Assembly: GCA_023512835.1 (NCBI GenBank) | Contig: CM042085.1 | Span: 42,060,189 to 42,124,188 of the forward strand | From: Taxillus chinensis | Lineage: Eukaryota > Streptophyta > Magnoliopsida > Santalales > Loranthaceae | Reading direction: 5' to 3' | DNA: 64,000 nt | Shown: positions 12,376-24,486 of the stretch, piece after piece | Layout of the letters: every line of letters starts with the position of its first letter | Position numbering within the stretch: the stretch's first letter is position 1 | The notes under the pieces: model-generated | The model's input: only the letters and a program-made list of their open reading frames with translations | What the model was told of the DNA's origin: nothing | The model's database searches: none | Translations under genes and position numbers: made by a program

Positions 12376-12979
12376 GAATCCTATTTCGATGATAATCGGA
12401 GGAAATGGAGTGAGAAGGCCAAAGGCAGATGCTGAACTCACTAATGAGGAAAGAGCATGGCAGTACACAAACGAAAAGGCTCTAGCCTATGTTACATTGT
12501 CTTTGGATTTCGAAGCTTTCATAAACGTCCATGGCTGCACAACAACGAAAGCTGTCTGGGATAAACTGACAATCCTCTATGAGGGAAGTTAGTTCCAAAT
12601 GCAGAACGTTATTTGTGCTCTCAGACAGGACTTTGAGAGCTTTTGAGACAAACCTGACGAATCCCTTGAGAGTATATATCAGAGATTCAGCAAGCTCATT
12701 CTTGAATTGAAAACTGTCAATGAGCGTTATTCGGACTTTCAGATAAATGAGAAGTTCTTTCATTCAATGCTGGATCGCTACTACTCCAAGCAGCTCCAGA
12801 TGCAAGCCAATGACAACTGGCAATGTTTTTCCCTGGAAGAAATGTACGAAGAGCTACGGACTCATGAGATCAGGTTTAAATACTTTAACCAAGATGAGAA
12901 AATAGCTCGAAAAGAAAAGGGAGTAACTCTTAAAGCTACGGAGTGTCTAAACACTTAGCACGAGGATGATGAGGAAGAG

Positions 12980-14421
12980 TGATAACATGCATTTTATGCC
13001 GTTATTCTAGTGTTTATTTAGGATGTTTAAGAGCATGATTAGAGCCTTATTGCTTCATATATCATATATATTTGCTCTAACCCCTAGGAAGATGCTATTT
13101 GCAAATACATGTGTTTTTAACCTGTTTTGGCAGATTTTGGAGCTCACTTTTGACATAGTAGATGGCCTCAACCAATTAGCGTGCAAGAACAAAAGTTTCT
13201 TAGAATGATGTCCTCTACCTACCATAGAAGTTTCAGAGCATTTGAAGCTGCACGTGAATTCACCCATTTCACGTGCAAGCCTATTTTTGCTTCTCAGGCC
13301 TCTACAGGATGCAAGGAAGCTTGGGGAGAAGTTTGAGCTGATTTGGAGTTGCACGTGAATTCACCATATCACGTGCAAATTGACGTGCAGAGATATTTTT
13401 GGACCGATCCTATCGTTTTTCCATGCTGATCATTTGTTTCTGAAGGCCCATGTCCAAATTGTGGATGGAAGATAGAGATTTTAATGTTTGGAGTGTCACT
13501 TATCAAAACTACGTCGTTTTGATAGATGGGCTAGGGTACACACCTCAAGGCCCATCCAAACTCTATAAATAAGAGCTCCACGCCCCCTGCTATGCATGCT
13601 AGACCCCCCTACACATTTTTAGAGAGAGAGAGAGGCTCCACGACTTGGAGGTTGCTCCTTGACCTAGGAGAGCAGCCGTCGCAGCAGCCGTCGCGGATTT
13701 TGGAGCCTGGATTTGAAGCTTTGTTGTGCGCGTGGTTAAGAAGAAGATGTTTAGCTTTTCTGCTATGGTTTTGCTTGTAATCATGCGTGAGTAGTTCTTA
13801 TAATCTAGGGGAGCAATGTAGCCCCCTTGTTGCTTTGCTGTGTTTATGAATATTGGGTTTGGATGATTGACTTTTGCATGTTTTATGAATCTGTTCTTAA
13901 TTCTATCTTTGGATGTACACCTTGGTATTCTTAGCCCTAGTCTGGGGCAGATTGAGATTCATAACTTATTTGTAATTGGTGTGATCATTATCCTTTTGCA
14001 AGTATGATTTATTGGCTTTGCATGTTTGTGTGTTTAGATGACCATTCTGGCATACAACTCTTAAAAGGACCTCAATGACCATTTGTTGTTCTTGGCTTAT
14101 ATTTAGCATGTTTTCAATCGCACAACCCTAATACCATGAACCAGTAAAGATAACATAGGGAGGTAAAATTGTGACCCTAGATGCTTTTAATCCTTGAATC
14201 TTAATCCTAAAATCAGTTTACTTTCTTTGTTTATTCAAAAAACCAAATAAAAATTAGATCTTTAGTTTAAAAAAGAAAACTTTTTGCCAAGACATTTTAT
14301 AGAACAAGAGTAATTGGGTGTTTTGATTTGAGAACTAGAAAACTAGGCTAATCCCTGTGGGTTCGACTCCTTGCTTGCTGCTATTCTTTTAGTGCAAACT
14401 TAGGGAATTTATTATCTTGAA
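12980..14421 (+). mobile_element. probable solo LTR inserted in E1 gag
   Basis: A 1.44-kb non-coding block beginning TGATAACATGC interrupts gag and is bordered by AAGAG on both sides (12,975-12,979 and 14,422-14,426). It has LTR-like features: two CACGTG inverted pairs (13,251-13,275 and 13,352-13,375), the palindrome ATCAAAACTACGTCGTTTTG at 13,502, a TATA box (CTATAAATA, 13,562) and a CCCTGTGGGTTCGACTCC segment near its end. The right end does not finish in CA, so the exact boundary is uncertain. Confidence 0.6.
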
Positions 14422-15820
14422 AAGAGATTTAACGACATTAGCTAGCTCTTTTAGAGAGGTTAAAAATCTGTCTGTCAAAGAGTCAGACAACACTAACTCG
14501 GATGCTGAAGAAGAGATAAAGCTTCTTGTCAAATCATTTAAACGATTTTTGAGAAAGAGTAGAAGGGGAAGCAAAAGAGGATCATCCTCATCCTCCAGAA
14601 GGAAAGAGCAATCGGAGTCTACTTCCTTAGACTGCTATAACTGTGGCAAACCAGGTCACTGGCCCATGGATTGCTAGGCTAAACCCAAGGCGGCTGACAA
14701 AAGTGACAAAGTTAAACCCCAACGTTCTACCTCAGACTACAGCAAGAACTAGAGGAAGGTGTTTGTCTCAAAGTACAGAAGTGGCTCGGAAGAAGAGGAG
14801 GAATCCTCTAATAACGAACCAACAAAGAAACCGAACGTTTGCCTGATGGCAAACACTAAGGTACCTTCTATCTCTGAGCTTATAAATAAATTAGAATCTC
14901 TTACTGCTGAATGTGATCATGAAAAGAATGAGAGATTAATAATTACTCAAATGTACTAAGACATGAGTGGTCGGGCTAAGCGTCTTGAATTCACTATTTC
15001 TAATCTTGAAAGGACTTAGACAGTTTAAGGAGTAAAAAGGTACACGATCTTAGAGCCAAGAATTATTTACTGAACACCAACCTAAATGGTCTAACTATAA
15101 ATCTTAAAAGACTCAAAAATGAGCTTGAAAAGGAAAAAGAAATAAACCGTAAGTGCCTAAAATCGGGGGAAATAGCCACTACGTTTAGGATTGATCTGGA
15201 TGATACTTGAGTCAAACCTGGCCTAGGCTCCGAAGCATCTACCTCCACATCTATCACTGAGTGCCCCTCAGATTTTACTCCCAAACTAACCAACCTATAT
15301 TCTGTTAGTACATCTAAACCATTGGATAGATTTGTTTCAGGTGGCACCATAGTTTATGACTGTAGAAGTGAGGCTGTTACTGCTAATCCCAAGATAGTAG
15401 CACTTGTATCAAAAGATGAAGGGAAGGTTGTTGCAGTTAAAGATGAAACTATAATATCCAGAAAGAAAGGAAAGGCTAAGGTTGACGCATCTAAGGCCAA
15501 GAGCGTGTCACCCAATCGTAAAGGATTAGGCCATAAGAAACAGAGTAGAAAAACTATTAAACAAAAGAAACTTGTATCTCCTATTTCTGCTCCGCATCAT
15601 AGTGTCTGTTCTATCTATAGAGAAATAGGCCATTAACATTATGAGTGTTGGAGTTTGTATGATGACTGCCTTTGTAATCAAGTTCACATTAACAAAGATC
15701 CGTTCATCAAAAAGGGTTCTTCTAGCAAATCAAAGTCTAAATCTCAAATGAGTAACTCTCCCAAGAAAACCCAAGTAAAAGAAGCAACTAACACTAACAA
15801 AGTAAAGTCAACATAGAAAG

Positions 15821-17034
15821 TGAGGGCCGTGGGGCCGGAGGGGGGGGGGGGTGAATAGGCTCTTATTCGAACTCTTTCTTTTCTCTCAAGACACAAAGAC
15901 TTATCTAGTTTAAGTGATAGAATCGGACGGGGATAACACTTAGTGGAAGTATTTTGTTTTATTATCACAAGGTGATTACAATAAAATAGAAGCAAACACT
16001 CTCTTACTCCTGTTTACAACAATGAACTCACACCTAGCCAAGTTCCTTTTCTATTTTTGCCCCCTAAAACACACATTTACATGAAGTATAAGTATGAATA
16101 TTTATACAAAACATTCCTAAGAGACAACCTTGGAACTTGAAGTTTCGGAACGTTGCACTACATCCCTCGTTGTTGCCTTGGCCTTTGCGGATTGTGGAGC
16201 TCAAGATCTTGGATTTGAAGAGTATAAGTGTCTTTGTGAGTTCGAGATACAATTAAGGTGTGTCCACTATCCGGATGATCCACGGTAAGATTCTTCTTGT
16301 TTAAATGCATTCGTTTCTTTGACAAAGACAAGCCGATAACTTTAAATGCGGTTTTGTTGGAGCGGTGTCTTCTTGTCCTGGAATTTTCCTTACTCCGTAG
16401 TTAATGAAGCTCGGAACCTTACTCCGTGTCGTGGTTGCTTACTCGTATCTATTCTGAAGGAATCCTTAGTCCGTGTCACGTTCCTTCTCCGCGTGAAGTT
16501 CTTACTCCGCATGTAAGTTCCTTACTCCGTATGTAAGTTCCTTACTCCGCATGTAAGTTCCTTACTCCATGTAAGTTCCTACTCCCTGTAAGTTCCTTAC
16601 TCGTATGTAAGTTCCTTACTCCGCATTAAGTTCCTTACTCTTGGCGAGTATAAGTCCATTCCTTACTCCGCATCTGGTTTCTTTACTCCGCTCTATTTTC
16701 CTTCTCCGCACTTATTTTCCTACTCCGCACTTTTTTCCTACTCCGCACTTATCCTTACTCCCACTTATTCTTACTTACTCCGCACTTATCCTTTAAGTTC
16801 TTAGTCCGTAGGATTGTTCCTTATTCGTATTATTTGTTACTTTGTTATTTACAAGTGTTTGACGACACTAACTCTTGTCCGGATCAGATTATGTATCCTG
16901 TCCTTAGCTTTGCTCTCACGAGTGCATCTTTGGATTAGTGACATACCTTTCCGCAATGATCAAATAAACACAAAAGATCTCGGATCAAATTACACAAGGC
17001 TTTATCGCATCCAAATTCCGGGTTTGATCCAACA
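15821..17034 (-). repeat. 3' LTR of copia element B
   Basis: On minus it starts TGTTGGATCAAACC at 17,034 and runs to about 15,821, after the CCTATTCACCCCC motif. It contains about 20 copies of a TTACTCCGCA-type word (plus-strand reading, about 16,380-16,810). It is about 40 bp shorter than the 5' LTR through many small deletions. The outer end is degraded. Confidence 0.8.
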
Positions 17035-17047
17035 ATCTCCCCCTTTG
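17035..17047 (-). other. polypurine tract of element B
   Basis: AAAGGGGGAGATT on minus directly before the 3' LTR, the usual site for plus-strand priming. The same motif precedes the LTR at 36,239. Confidence 0.7.
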
Positions 17048-17162
17048 GTATGCCCAAACCCTTTGTTCTGTCCGTAAGCGATGCAAAAGAATATCATACG
17101 AATACGCAACACAACCAATTTCATTTCGCAACTAAATACAAATCAGCCTTATCGATTTTCTA

Positions 17163-19725
17163 AGGTCATAAGCTTACTATACTTAAGATCATAGTTGCCG
17201 CCTTCTCTCTTAGCTCCTTGTCGCTGCTCGTAAAGGTGGAGGTTGGCTCCAATGTTTGTCCACTTTAAGAACGATTTGATGAAAGACAAACAAAGGCTCC
17301 AGCCTATCTCCCTCGGTTGTGGCACTGTCGCCCCGGAAGTCGCCTTAGTTTCTCCGAACGAGGGTGATACCCCTCTTCTATAATCCGGCTTTCTTCACGG
17401 CTTGTTAGTCTCGAGACACGAGAGGTTCCCATTGATTCTTCCTAACGAAGTGCTCCACAACCTGATGAGAATCGTGAGAATCATCTCTCTTGGCCGACGG
17501 ATCATGAAGAGCATTTGTCGTCAAGGTGGCGACATGATCCGACGGAATGAGGATGGTTGAGAGAGTTTCCATGGCTTTATCCTCTGCGGGTCAGTAATCT
17601 GAATTAACTCCACAGGAAGATAGCCCTCATTCCAACATGGCAGAACTTCAAACAAGTGCCCTCTTCGTAAAGAGATGGAAACGACCTCATCTCCATCTTA
17701 GACCCTCGAAGAAGTTGTCAATGTCTTCCGTAGTAAAGAGTCCTTTCTCCGAACAAAGAGTCCGAATGTCGGCCGAGAGAAGGATACATTTAAAGACATC
17801 TTCTCTCGCGAGAAGTGCAGCATAGGCTTTCTTGCCTGCGCCTTCCATCCGCATCGACGGGTCAAACTCCGCATGGATGGGAGGAAGGTATCCAGTTGCG
17901 GATGAGGAGGATGGAGGAGGAGCTCGAGGTGGAGAGGAGCTTGGTTGAGAGAAGCGGCTTCGTTGGGAATTTGAACTCCCGAAGCACCGGGTGGCGGGCC
18001 GCCTCGGTGCGGGAAGATGGTCGTGGGGGCGAAGGAGGACGGATCGATGACACTTCTCCCCCGGTTTGCGATCGCCGGAGCAACGGGAGGACGAGCCATC
18101 GATGCGCCGTCCGGAGGAGTGACGGTGAATGAACGGAGGTGGCGACAAGATCCATTTTCCGCTCAATGGAAGAGAGGAGTCGATGAGGGCGGAGAGTAGG
18201 GGCGCCGGGGCATCCTTGGCGTGATGGCGGAAATTTGGGCGCATGAGCGTGGGCATGGCGGTCCGGTGACGGAAAGCACAGCATCGGAGTGGACCGTGCC
18301 AAACGAGGCACGCCCAGTGCTAACTCGGAGCTGGAGGACTCCCCGCATGAACGGGGAGCAGGAGTGCGGTGGGCGGGAGTCCGCAGGAGTGGAGAGCGGA
18401 GCATCCGAAGCATCGAGGCATCCGGAGCTTCGAGGCTCCGGAGCATTGGAGGCATCCGGAGCAAGAGACCCGCTGACCGGACAAGTCAACCACGGGAATC
18501 GCGGCGGCAGGAAAGAGGGTCCAGCCTTAGCGGAGGGACTTCGGGTAGGGGACTGGGCCGGAGGGTGTAGAAACGACACATCGGGAATGGCGCCGGCGTA
18601 AGAAAGCGTGGTCCAGATTCCGATGATCATAGTCTCCGGGATTGCGGGTGTGGGGAAAACACCGCGAGATCGGTGTCGGGAATGGAAGAGGGTGGGCTGG
18701 GAAACGGAGCCGAGGTCCGTTAAGGTGACGGCGGAGAGATGGTCAAGGAATCTCGGGGTGAGGTGGGAGGCGGGGCTTCGGAGAAGCGGCGGCGGGGATC
18801 AGCGGTAGCGGCAACGCGACAGATGGTATCAACCGGCAGCTATAGCGGTGTGGAGGGAGTGGGGACAGAGGGGGGAGGGGGCCGAGGAAACGCTGACGCT
18901 GCGCGAGAGGCCCGCAACCTCGGACGGTTCACACGGATGTTGGGGGGGGCGGAGGGCCGTGAGTGGGAGGGCGCAAGAACGGACCGAATCCGGGAGGATC
19001 GGGTGCAAGACCTCGTGGGCTGGCTCGGAGGGGTCACCAGGAGCGCCTTGTTGTTCCCGGCAGGGAGAGCGCGGAGAGCTACGGTGGGTCGCGAGCGGTC
19101 ATGTTCCCGTCCGGCGTAAGGTGACGAGGTAAAGAGCCGAGGGAAATGAGACGGTCAACTCGGGCGAAATGGTGCGGGGGAAGATGCCGGAAGACAATGC
19201 CGAGGACGCGCCCGAGGAATGGTTTTGTGACCATTCCAGCAAACGAAATAAGAACATCCCCAATCCATTGGAAGACCTTCAAAGACGCCGACATAGCGTG
19301 AAGATCGTACGGACCGAGTCCGGGGCGAGTGCGAGCCGAGGCATCGACTTAGTGTCGCCATCATCGATAGCGACCCTGAAGGATTTCACCTTGTTTCCTT
19401 CCCCTTGTTCGTGCACCCCATGGCCGCCATCGGATCGGCATCCGGATGTGGTTCACCAAGAGGAAGGTGGAGAGCACGCGAGAACGACCGGAGGATGACG
19501 ATGGATTCACCGCGGACATAAGAGGTTATGGAATCTTTGGTGCGGTAATCCGTGGTAATCTCAAGAATGTCATCGATAAGAAGATCGATGGGATTGGAGA
19601 CCAGGTTGAGTATGGCGAGGCCAAGAAGAGGGCGAGCCTGGAGAAACCAATCCGGAGGATCGGAAACACATTCCAATCACTAGGTGGCCAGGAGTAACGC
19701 CGGAAAGAAAGATTCTGGGTGCCAT
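17163..19725 (-). pseudogene. extra 3' ORF of element B: transposon-type N-terminal domain plus Ulp1-like protease, decayed
   Basis: Homologous along its length to the ORF at 33,370-36,105. The start reads MAPRIFLSGVTPGHL (compare MAAQALYGVVPGHL). A block ILNLVSNPIDLLIDD...SYVRGESIVI matches the N-terminal domain. A block DIRTLCSEKGLFTTEDIDNF matches just before the protease domain. Further on, the DNA matches the regions of the catalytic Asp (about 17,460) and of the Gln...Cys-Gly motif (about 17,290), where bases around the Cys-Gly codons have been lost. Frames change every few dozen codons. Long plus-strand ORFs over this stretch are antisense shadows. Its value is that it shows the extra ORF belongs to the family rather than to one copy. 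Confidence 0.7.
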
Positions 19726-21334
19726 GGCATTTGATGGGAAGGAAAAGAGGAAAGGTGAGGTCTTGGCGGTGAGGAGCAACGAGAGGGTTAGGGATTTGAA
19801 ATGAGCAATACTCGTGCTTCCAGGAATGATCGGAACATATAAGACCGAGTCCGCAAATGGGGGGTCAGGGTCTATGGAACGTGGGAGTGAGGTGGGGACC
19901 CGCGCGACATGCCGATGTCATTTGTCTTGGATATCGAGGCGTCTCCGAATAAAACGATGTCGTGGAGACCGCATGACCAAGTAGAGATTACAAACGTTGC
20001 CATCCGAAGAAGTGTGTGTGCAACCCGAGATATGCATTTAATGAATCATCATTATTCCTCCTCAAAAGCATGCGACATATGAGTATCGTGGATTGTCACA
20101 ATTGAACAAAGTCGGAGTCCGGAGGAAAGAGCCGACACTCATCCGGGTTAATAATATTCGTGAAAGAGTATTCGGATGATAATAGACCTCGTCCAGTCTA
20201 AACGAGTTTGGTGAGAATGTAGAGTAGATCCCTTTGCGATCAATAAGTCGAAGAGAAGAGAAGTACCACAACACTTCAAATCCGAGACTATGGTGGTTTA
20301 TCAATATGGTTGCAAAGAAAATCGAACTCTAGCTAAATAAAGATATCTGAAAATACAAAAGCTTAACAGGCAAGGATTAGACGGATTAGAGAAGATAATC
20401 GATGAAAAACAACATAATCCGAACTAATAAGGAAGCAACGCATGCATGGCTAAGAATGTAGAGACGACGCAACGTGAAAGTGATCAATATTACGAATCGG
20501 GGCATAGTCGATAAAGAATACACAAGTTCATATAGGCAACATAATAACGTCTTCTGAACAGCGTAGCTAAGATTAATTAAAGATCATATGATTTGGCTCA
20601 TTAGGATTCATGAGGTGAAATGATAAGGTGAACACATGTCAAAAGAATGCAGATGATTAGTCGATTAAAATGCTGGTTGAAGAAAGAAAATACATCCACA
20701 CATGCCACTTTCCGTTTAAAACAGCATGTCCACGATCCGGAAGACATAGAGGAGGGAGAATCCGAGACATATTAGGGGTTCATTGCTTCCCGTAGATCAT
20801 TTAATCCTCTCAATGAAAAGCTCCCCTCGGATAGGCTAAGGAAAAGGCATGAGACATATACGGGGGTATTCTTGAATAAAATATAAAGCATTTTCTCCCC
20901 GTAGATGGCAACCTCTCGGTGACCGTTCCAATTTGTAGTTCAGCAGTCTATCTTATTAAAAACTATACTTGGCGATCGAATGCGTTTGTGTATTCATCAC
21001 CTGACATTCCAAGGTAGCCCATTTCACTTCTTCTATGCACGTTATAGAGTAATCTAAATGAACATGCTTTGGTCATGTGGTGATTAATGGATGTGAAGAT
21101 CATGAATCCGACGAGGTAAATCATATAACCGTAATTATGTTAGCTTTAAACGACCAGTCGGGAAAGAAGCATCCTCCCATTATGAGGTTGAGATTAATAT
21201 AAGAAGCATGAAACCGTTAACATGAAGTGATCAATGAATACCGGTCAAGGAGGGTTCTACTACTTTCGTAAACATACAATGCATGGTCCATGAGTAAAAA
21301 TCTGTTGGGTAACTCAAATGAGAAACTATGCAGA
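19726..21334 (-). other. non-coding spacer between pol and the extra ORF in element B
   Basis: No coding sequence recognised. The part 20,306-21,334 matches 37,374-38,478 (spacer after pol of the third copia copy). The part 19,726-20,305 matches 32,789-33,369 (leader of the extra ORF), sharing for example CTCGGATTTGAAGTG. It probably holds the leader or promoter of the extra ORF. Confidence 0.6.
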
Positions 21335-24300
21335 GAAGTCGAGCATACCAATCGGAAGAGTAGTTCGAAAAACCTCACATCAGGTGAGGCTTGTAAATAT
21401 GTCCGCTAATTGATCTTCGGTGGCAACATGTTCCAGTGAAATATGCTTTGAGAACATGATCGCGTATGAAGGATACCCGACCTCAATGTGCTTCGTCTTA
21501 GGATGCATGACGGTTGGTGCATGGCATGACTAGTGTGTCACGAAAAGTGGAATAGAGGACATGTCGAATCCGTAGTCGAGCTGACTTTGCATCCAAAGTA
21601 GCGTGCGCGAACTTCGGCTATATATTCCGCCTCGGCGAGGGGTTGAGAGGTTGAGGGGTACGGAATTCTCGCTTCTTCGAACCATGAGATCAATCTATTT
21701 CCAAGAAACCGACACGTACCGCTTGTGCTTTTCCTTCGAGCGCATCCGAAGAAGTCGGCATCGAGTACCCGGATAAGGTGAAGTGGACTCCTTTGGGTAC
21801 CGAGTCCCAAATCATCGTCCCTTTGAGATACCTTAATATCCGTTTAATGAAGCATATGTGACTCCTTGGGTTTGCGATATCGGCACAAATGCAAGTGCAA
21901 ACATAATGTCCGGGCGACTTCTGTAAGATAGAGCAAGGATCCGATCATCCCTCTGTGTCAGCACATTTTCCGATATGCCGTCCACATCCGGATCTAACTT
22001 GGCACCCGGTGCATGGGAGTTTTGACGGGAGATAACCTTCCATACCAAACTTCTAATAAGTTCGCGAGTGTACTTAGCGATTGATAAAGATTCCTTCTTT
22101 TAATTGTTTAACTTCAATTCCAAGGAAGTAGGACGGTTCTCCCATCATGCTCATTTCAAACTTGCCCGTCATCAACTTAGCAAACTCTTCACAAAGCTTC
22201 GGATTCGTTGATCCGAAAATGATATCGTCCACGTATATTTGTACGATCAAAGGTGTCCTTTCTCTTGTCGTAGAAATAGGGTGGTGTCTATCTTCCCTTT
22301 TTGGAAGTTATGAGCAAGTAGGAATTCGACGGTGTGTCGTACCCGGGTTGGAGCTTGCTTCAAACCATATAGAGCTTTTCAAGTTTGTAGACAAGATGTC
22401 CCGCCTTTGGTTCAATGAAGCCGGGAGGTTGTTCAACATACACCTCCTCTTGAAGGTCTCCATTCAGGAATGCGCTCTTGCGTCCATTTGATAAACTATG
22501 AAGTTTTCATATAAGCATACGCCGAAACATTCGGATTGCCTCAAGTCTTGCGACCGGAGCAAAGGTTTCATCATAATCTATTCCTTCTTCTTGACGATAT
22601 CCTTTGGCTACCAGTCGGCTTTGTTCGGATTACTATTCCATCCGTATCAAGCTTGTTCTGGAACACCCATTTAACGCCAATGACTTGAGACTTAGGCCTT
22701 GGTACTAAGGTCCACACTTATTTCTCTTAAATTGATTCAGCTCTTCTGCATGGCTTCTATCCAGTTGAATCTTGAAGAGCTTCATCTACCACCTTTGGTT
22801 CTATTTGAGATAGAAAGCTGAGAAAGACTCATGTTTGAGGTGTGCTTCTTGTTCTTACACCACTAGGATCACCAATCACTTGATCTGAGGGATGGTTTCG
22901 GGTCCATCTATAATTCTGCGTGTGTTGGTTGATCTTCAACAATTTGAAGCTCTTCCAGTGGGTGGTTCAGTTGTATCGGTGTTGAGCTTCGTCCGGAGTA
23001 GATGTTTCCGTATTTAGAGGTACGGATGAACTAGTTGGTTCTTCACACTATTTCTTCCATGTTAACTAGTCCGGACGGACTTGAAAGTGCTCCGGAATTT
23101 TATGATCCGTAGGAGTTTGTCCGGAGCTAAATGGTAGTCCGGAGTCGAGTCATCCGTAGCATCATCCATAAATTTCGTGTGTTTCGCGATGCCACGGGTT
23201 GGTCGGGATACCGGCGGGATTGTAGCAGGAATATTCATAAACTCGAGTAATCGACGTTCTGTCCATGACCCATATTGGAATTTAAGGACCGACTTTTGAC
23301 CAAACGAGATTAGTTTCATCAAAGGTTACATGGATAGATTCTTCAACTTTAAAAAGTTTTCTATTGAAGACCCGATAAGCCTTGCTATGAAGGAGTACCC
23401 GACAAAAATCCCATCATCGAGTTTTGGTTCAAATTATTCCGGGTCTCTTTGCCATTGATCAGTATAGCAAGTACACCCGAAGCTCGAAATGTGAAATTGA
23501 AGGTTTTCGACCTCTCCACATCTCATAGGTGTTTTCATGGTAGATTTATTTATTAGAGTTCTTTCGAACATAGCAGGGCATGGACACCATTTGCCCATGA
23601 CCGAGAGGAAGCGATGCCCCCGCTAACATGGATCTACCAGCTTCAACTAAAGTTCGATTCTTGCGCTCGCTACCCCATTTTGTTGTGGGGTTCCGGGCGC
23701 GAGAAGTCATCGATGCCCCTGTCGAACAATATGATCTCATTTCTGAAAAATCAAATTCGTACCATGATCACTCCCGATGCATTTAATGCTTAGTCCTGTG
23801 AGTTGCTTATCCATTGAAGAGATCTACAAGATGTTCAAAAGTTTGATCCTTTGATTTCGAACATCACCCATGTGTATCCGGTGTAATCATCGATAACCAC
23901 AAGAGTATATCTACCTAGTGATTAAATGTGATATAGGACCACATAGGTCCATATGAAGAAGTCGAGAGGAGCGTTATTGAGTTAACCGATTTGCTCTTAA
24001 AGCCGTGTTTGGTCTGTTTACCAAGTTGGCATTCTCGATGAGAGTGTCTCTGGAGAACGAGTTTGGGTAGACCGGTGACAAGATCAAGTGACGCCAATTT
24101 AGACAAAGTCTTAAAATTTAAATGTGCGCATGCTTGTGCCATAACCAACTATCTTCATGCGCCTTTTTGGAGAAGTCGGGGGGTCGAAGAATTATTTCTT
24201 AAGACCACCGAATATATGTCCCCATCTCTTGATCCGGATAACTTAACATCTCCTGGATAAGTTTTCTCTTTTCGGGGGTTGTTGACAAAAAGGAAACAGG

Positions 24301-24486
24301 AGAATCCTTTGTCACATAGTTTACCGACACTTAGCAAATTATGCTTTAAACCTTCGACTAGTGCAACTTTAGTGATTGATACACAATGTTAGTTAAAGTG
24401 CCATACCCGACGTCTTACCTTTTTGTTGTCGCCATATGAAACGGATGGACCTTGTTTATCATTAACTTCTACAAGCAATCTGGTCA

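Larger units (their letters stand above)
11616..15820 (+). pseudogene. copia gag (and gag-protease linker) of E1, broken
   Basis: Starts MAKESSILFNAC, matching MAEESSMLFNTR of the intact gag at 42,552-44,150. After removing the TRIM (11,884-12,375) and the solo LTR (12,980-14,421), the UBN2/copia gag domain, Ser-rich basic stretch, zinc knuckle CYNCGKPGHWPMDC (14,629-14,676, with Lys-Asp changed to Met-Asp) and a C-terminal Glu/Lys coiled-coil region follow in order. There are several stops, for example in the knuckle-distal part and at about 15,200. The sequence stops at the left end of element B and resumes at 29,788. Confidence 0.8.

Noticed and set aside
14358..14375. GGGTTCGACTCC, resembling a tRNA B box
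   Set aside because: No A box or cloverleaf around it. Such a phrase is common near the ends of gypsy-type LTRs.
16500..16640. CRISPR-like regular repeats in the copia LTRs (also 29,205-29,400)
   Set aside because: Units of about 20 bp follow each other without unique spacers, inside a plant LTR. It is a simple tandem array.
18221..19119. Several plus-strand ORFs of 90-126 residues, Gly/Arg/Glu-rich
   Set aside because: They are antisense to the decayed Ulp1-like ORF of element B, whose minus-strand homology to 33,370-36,105 explains the stretch.
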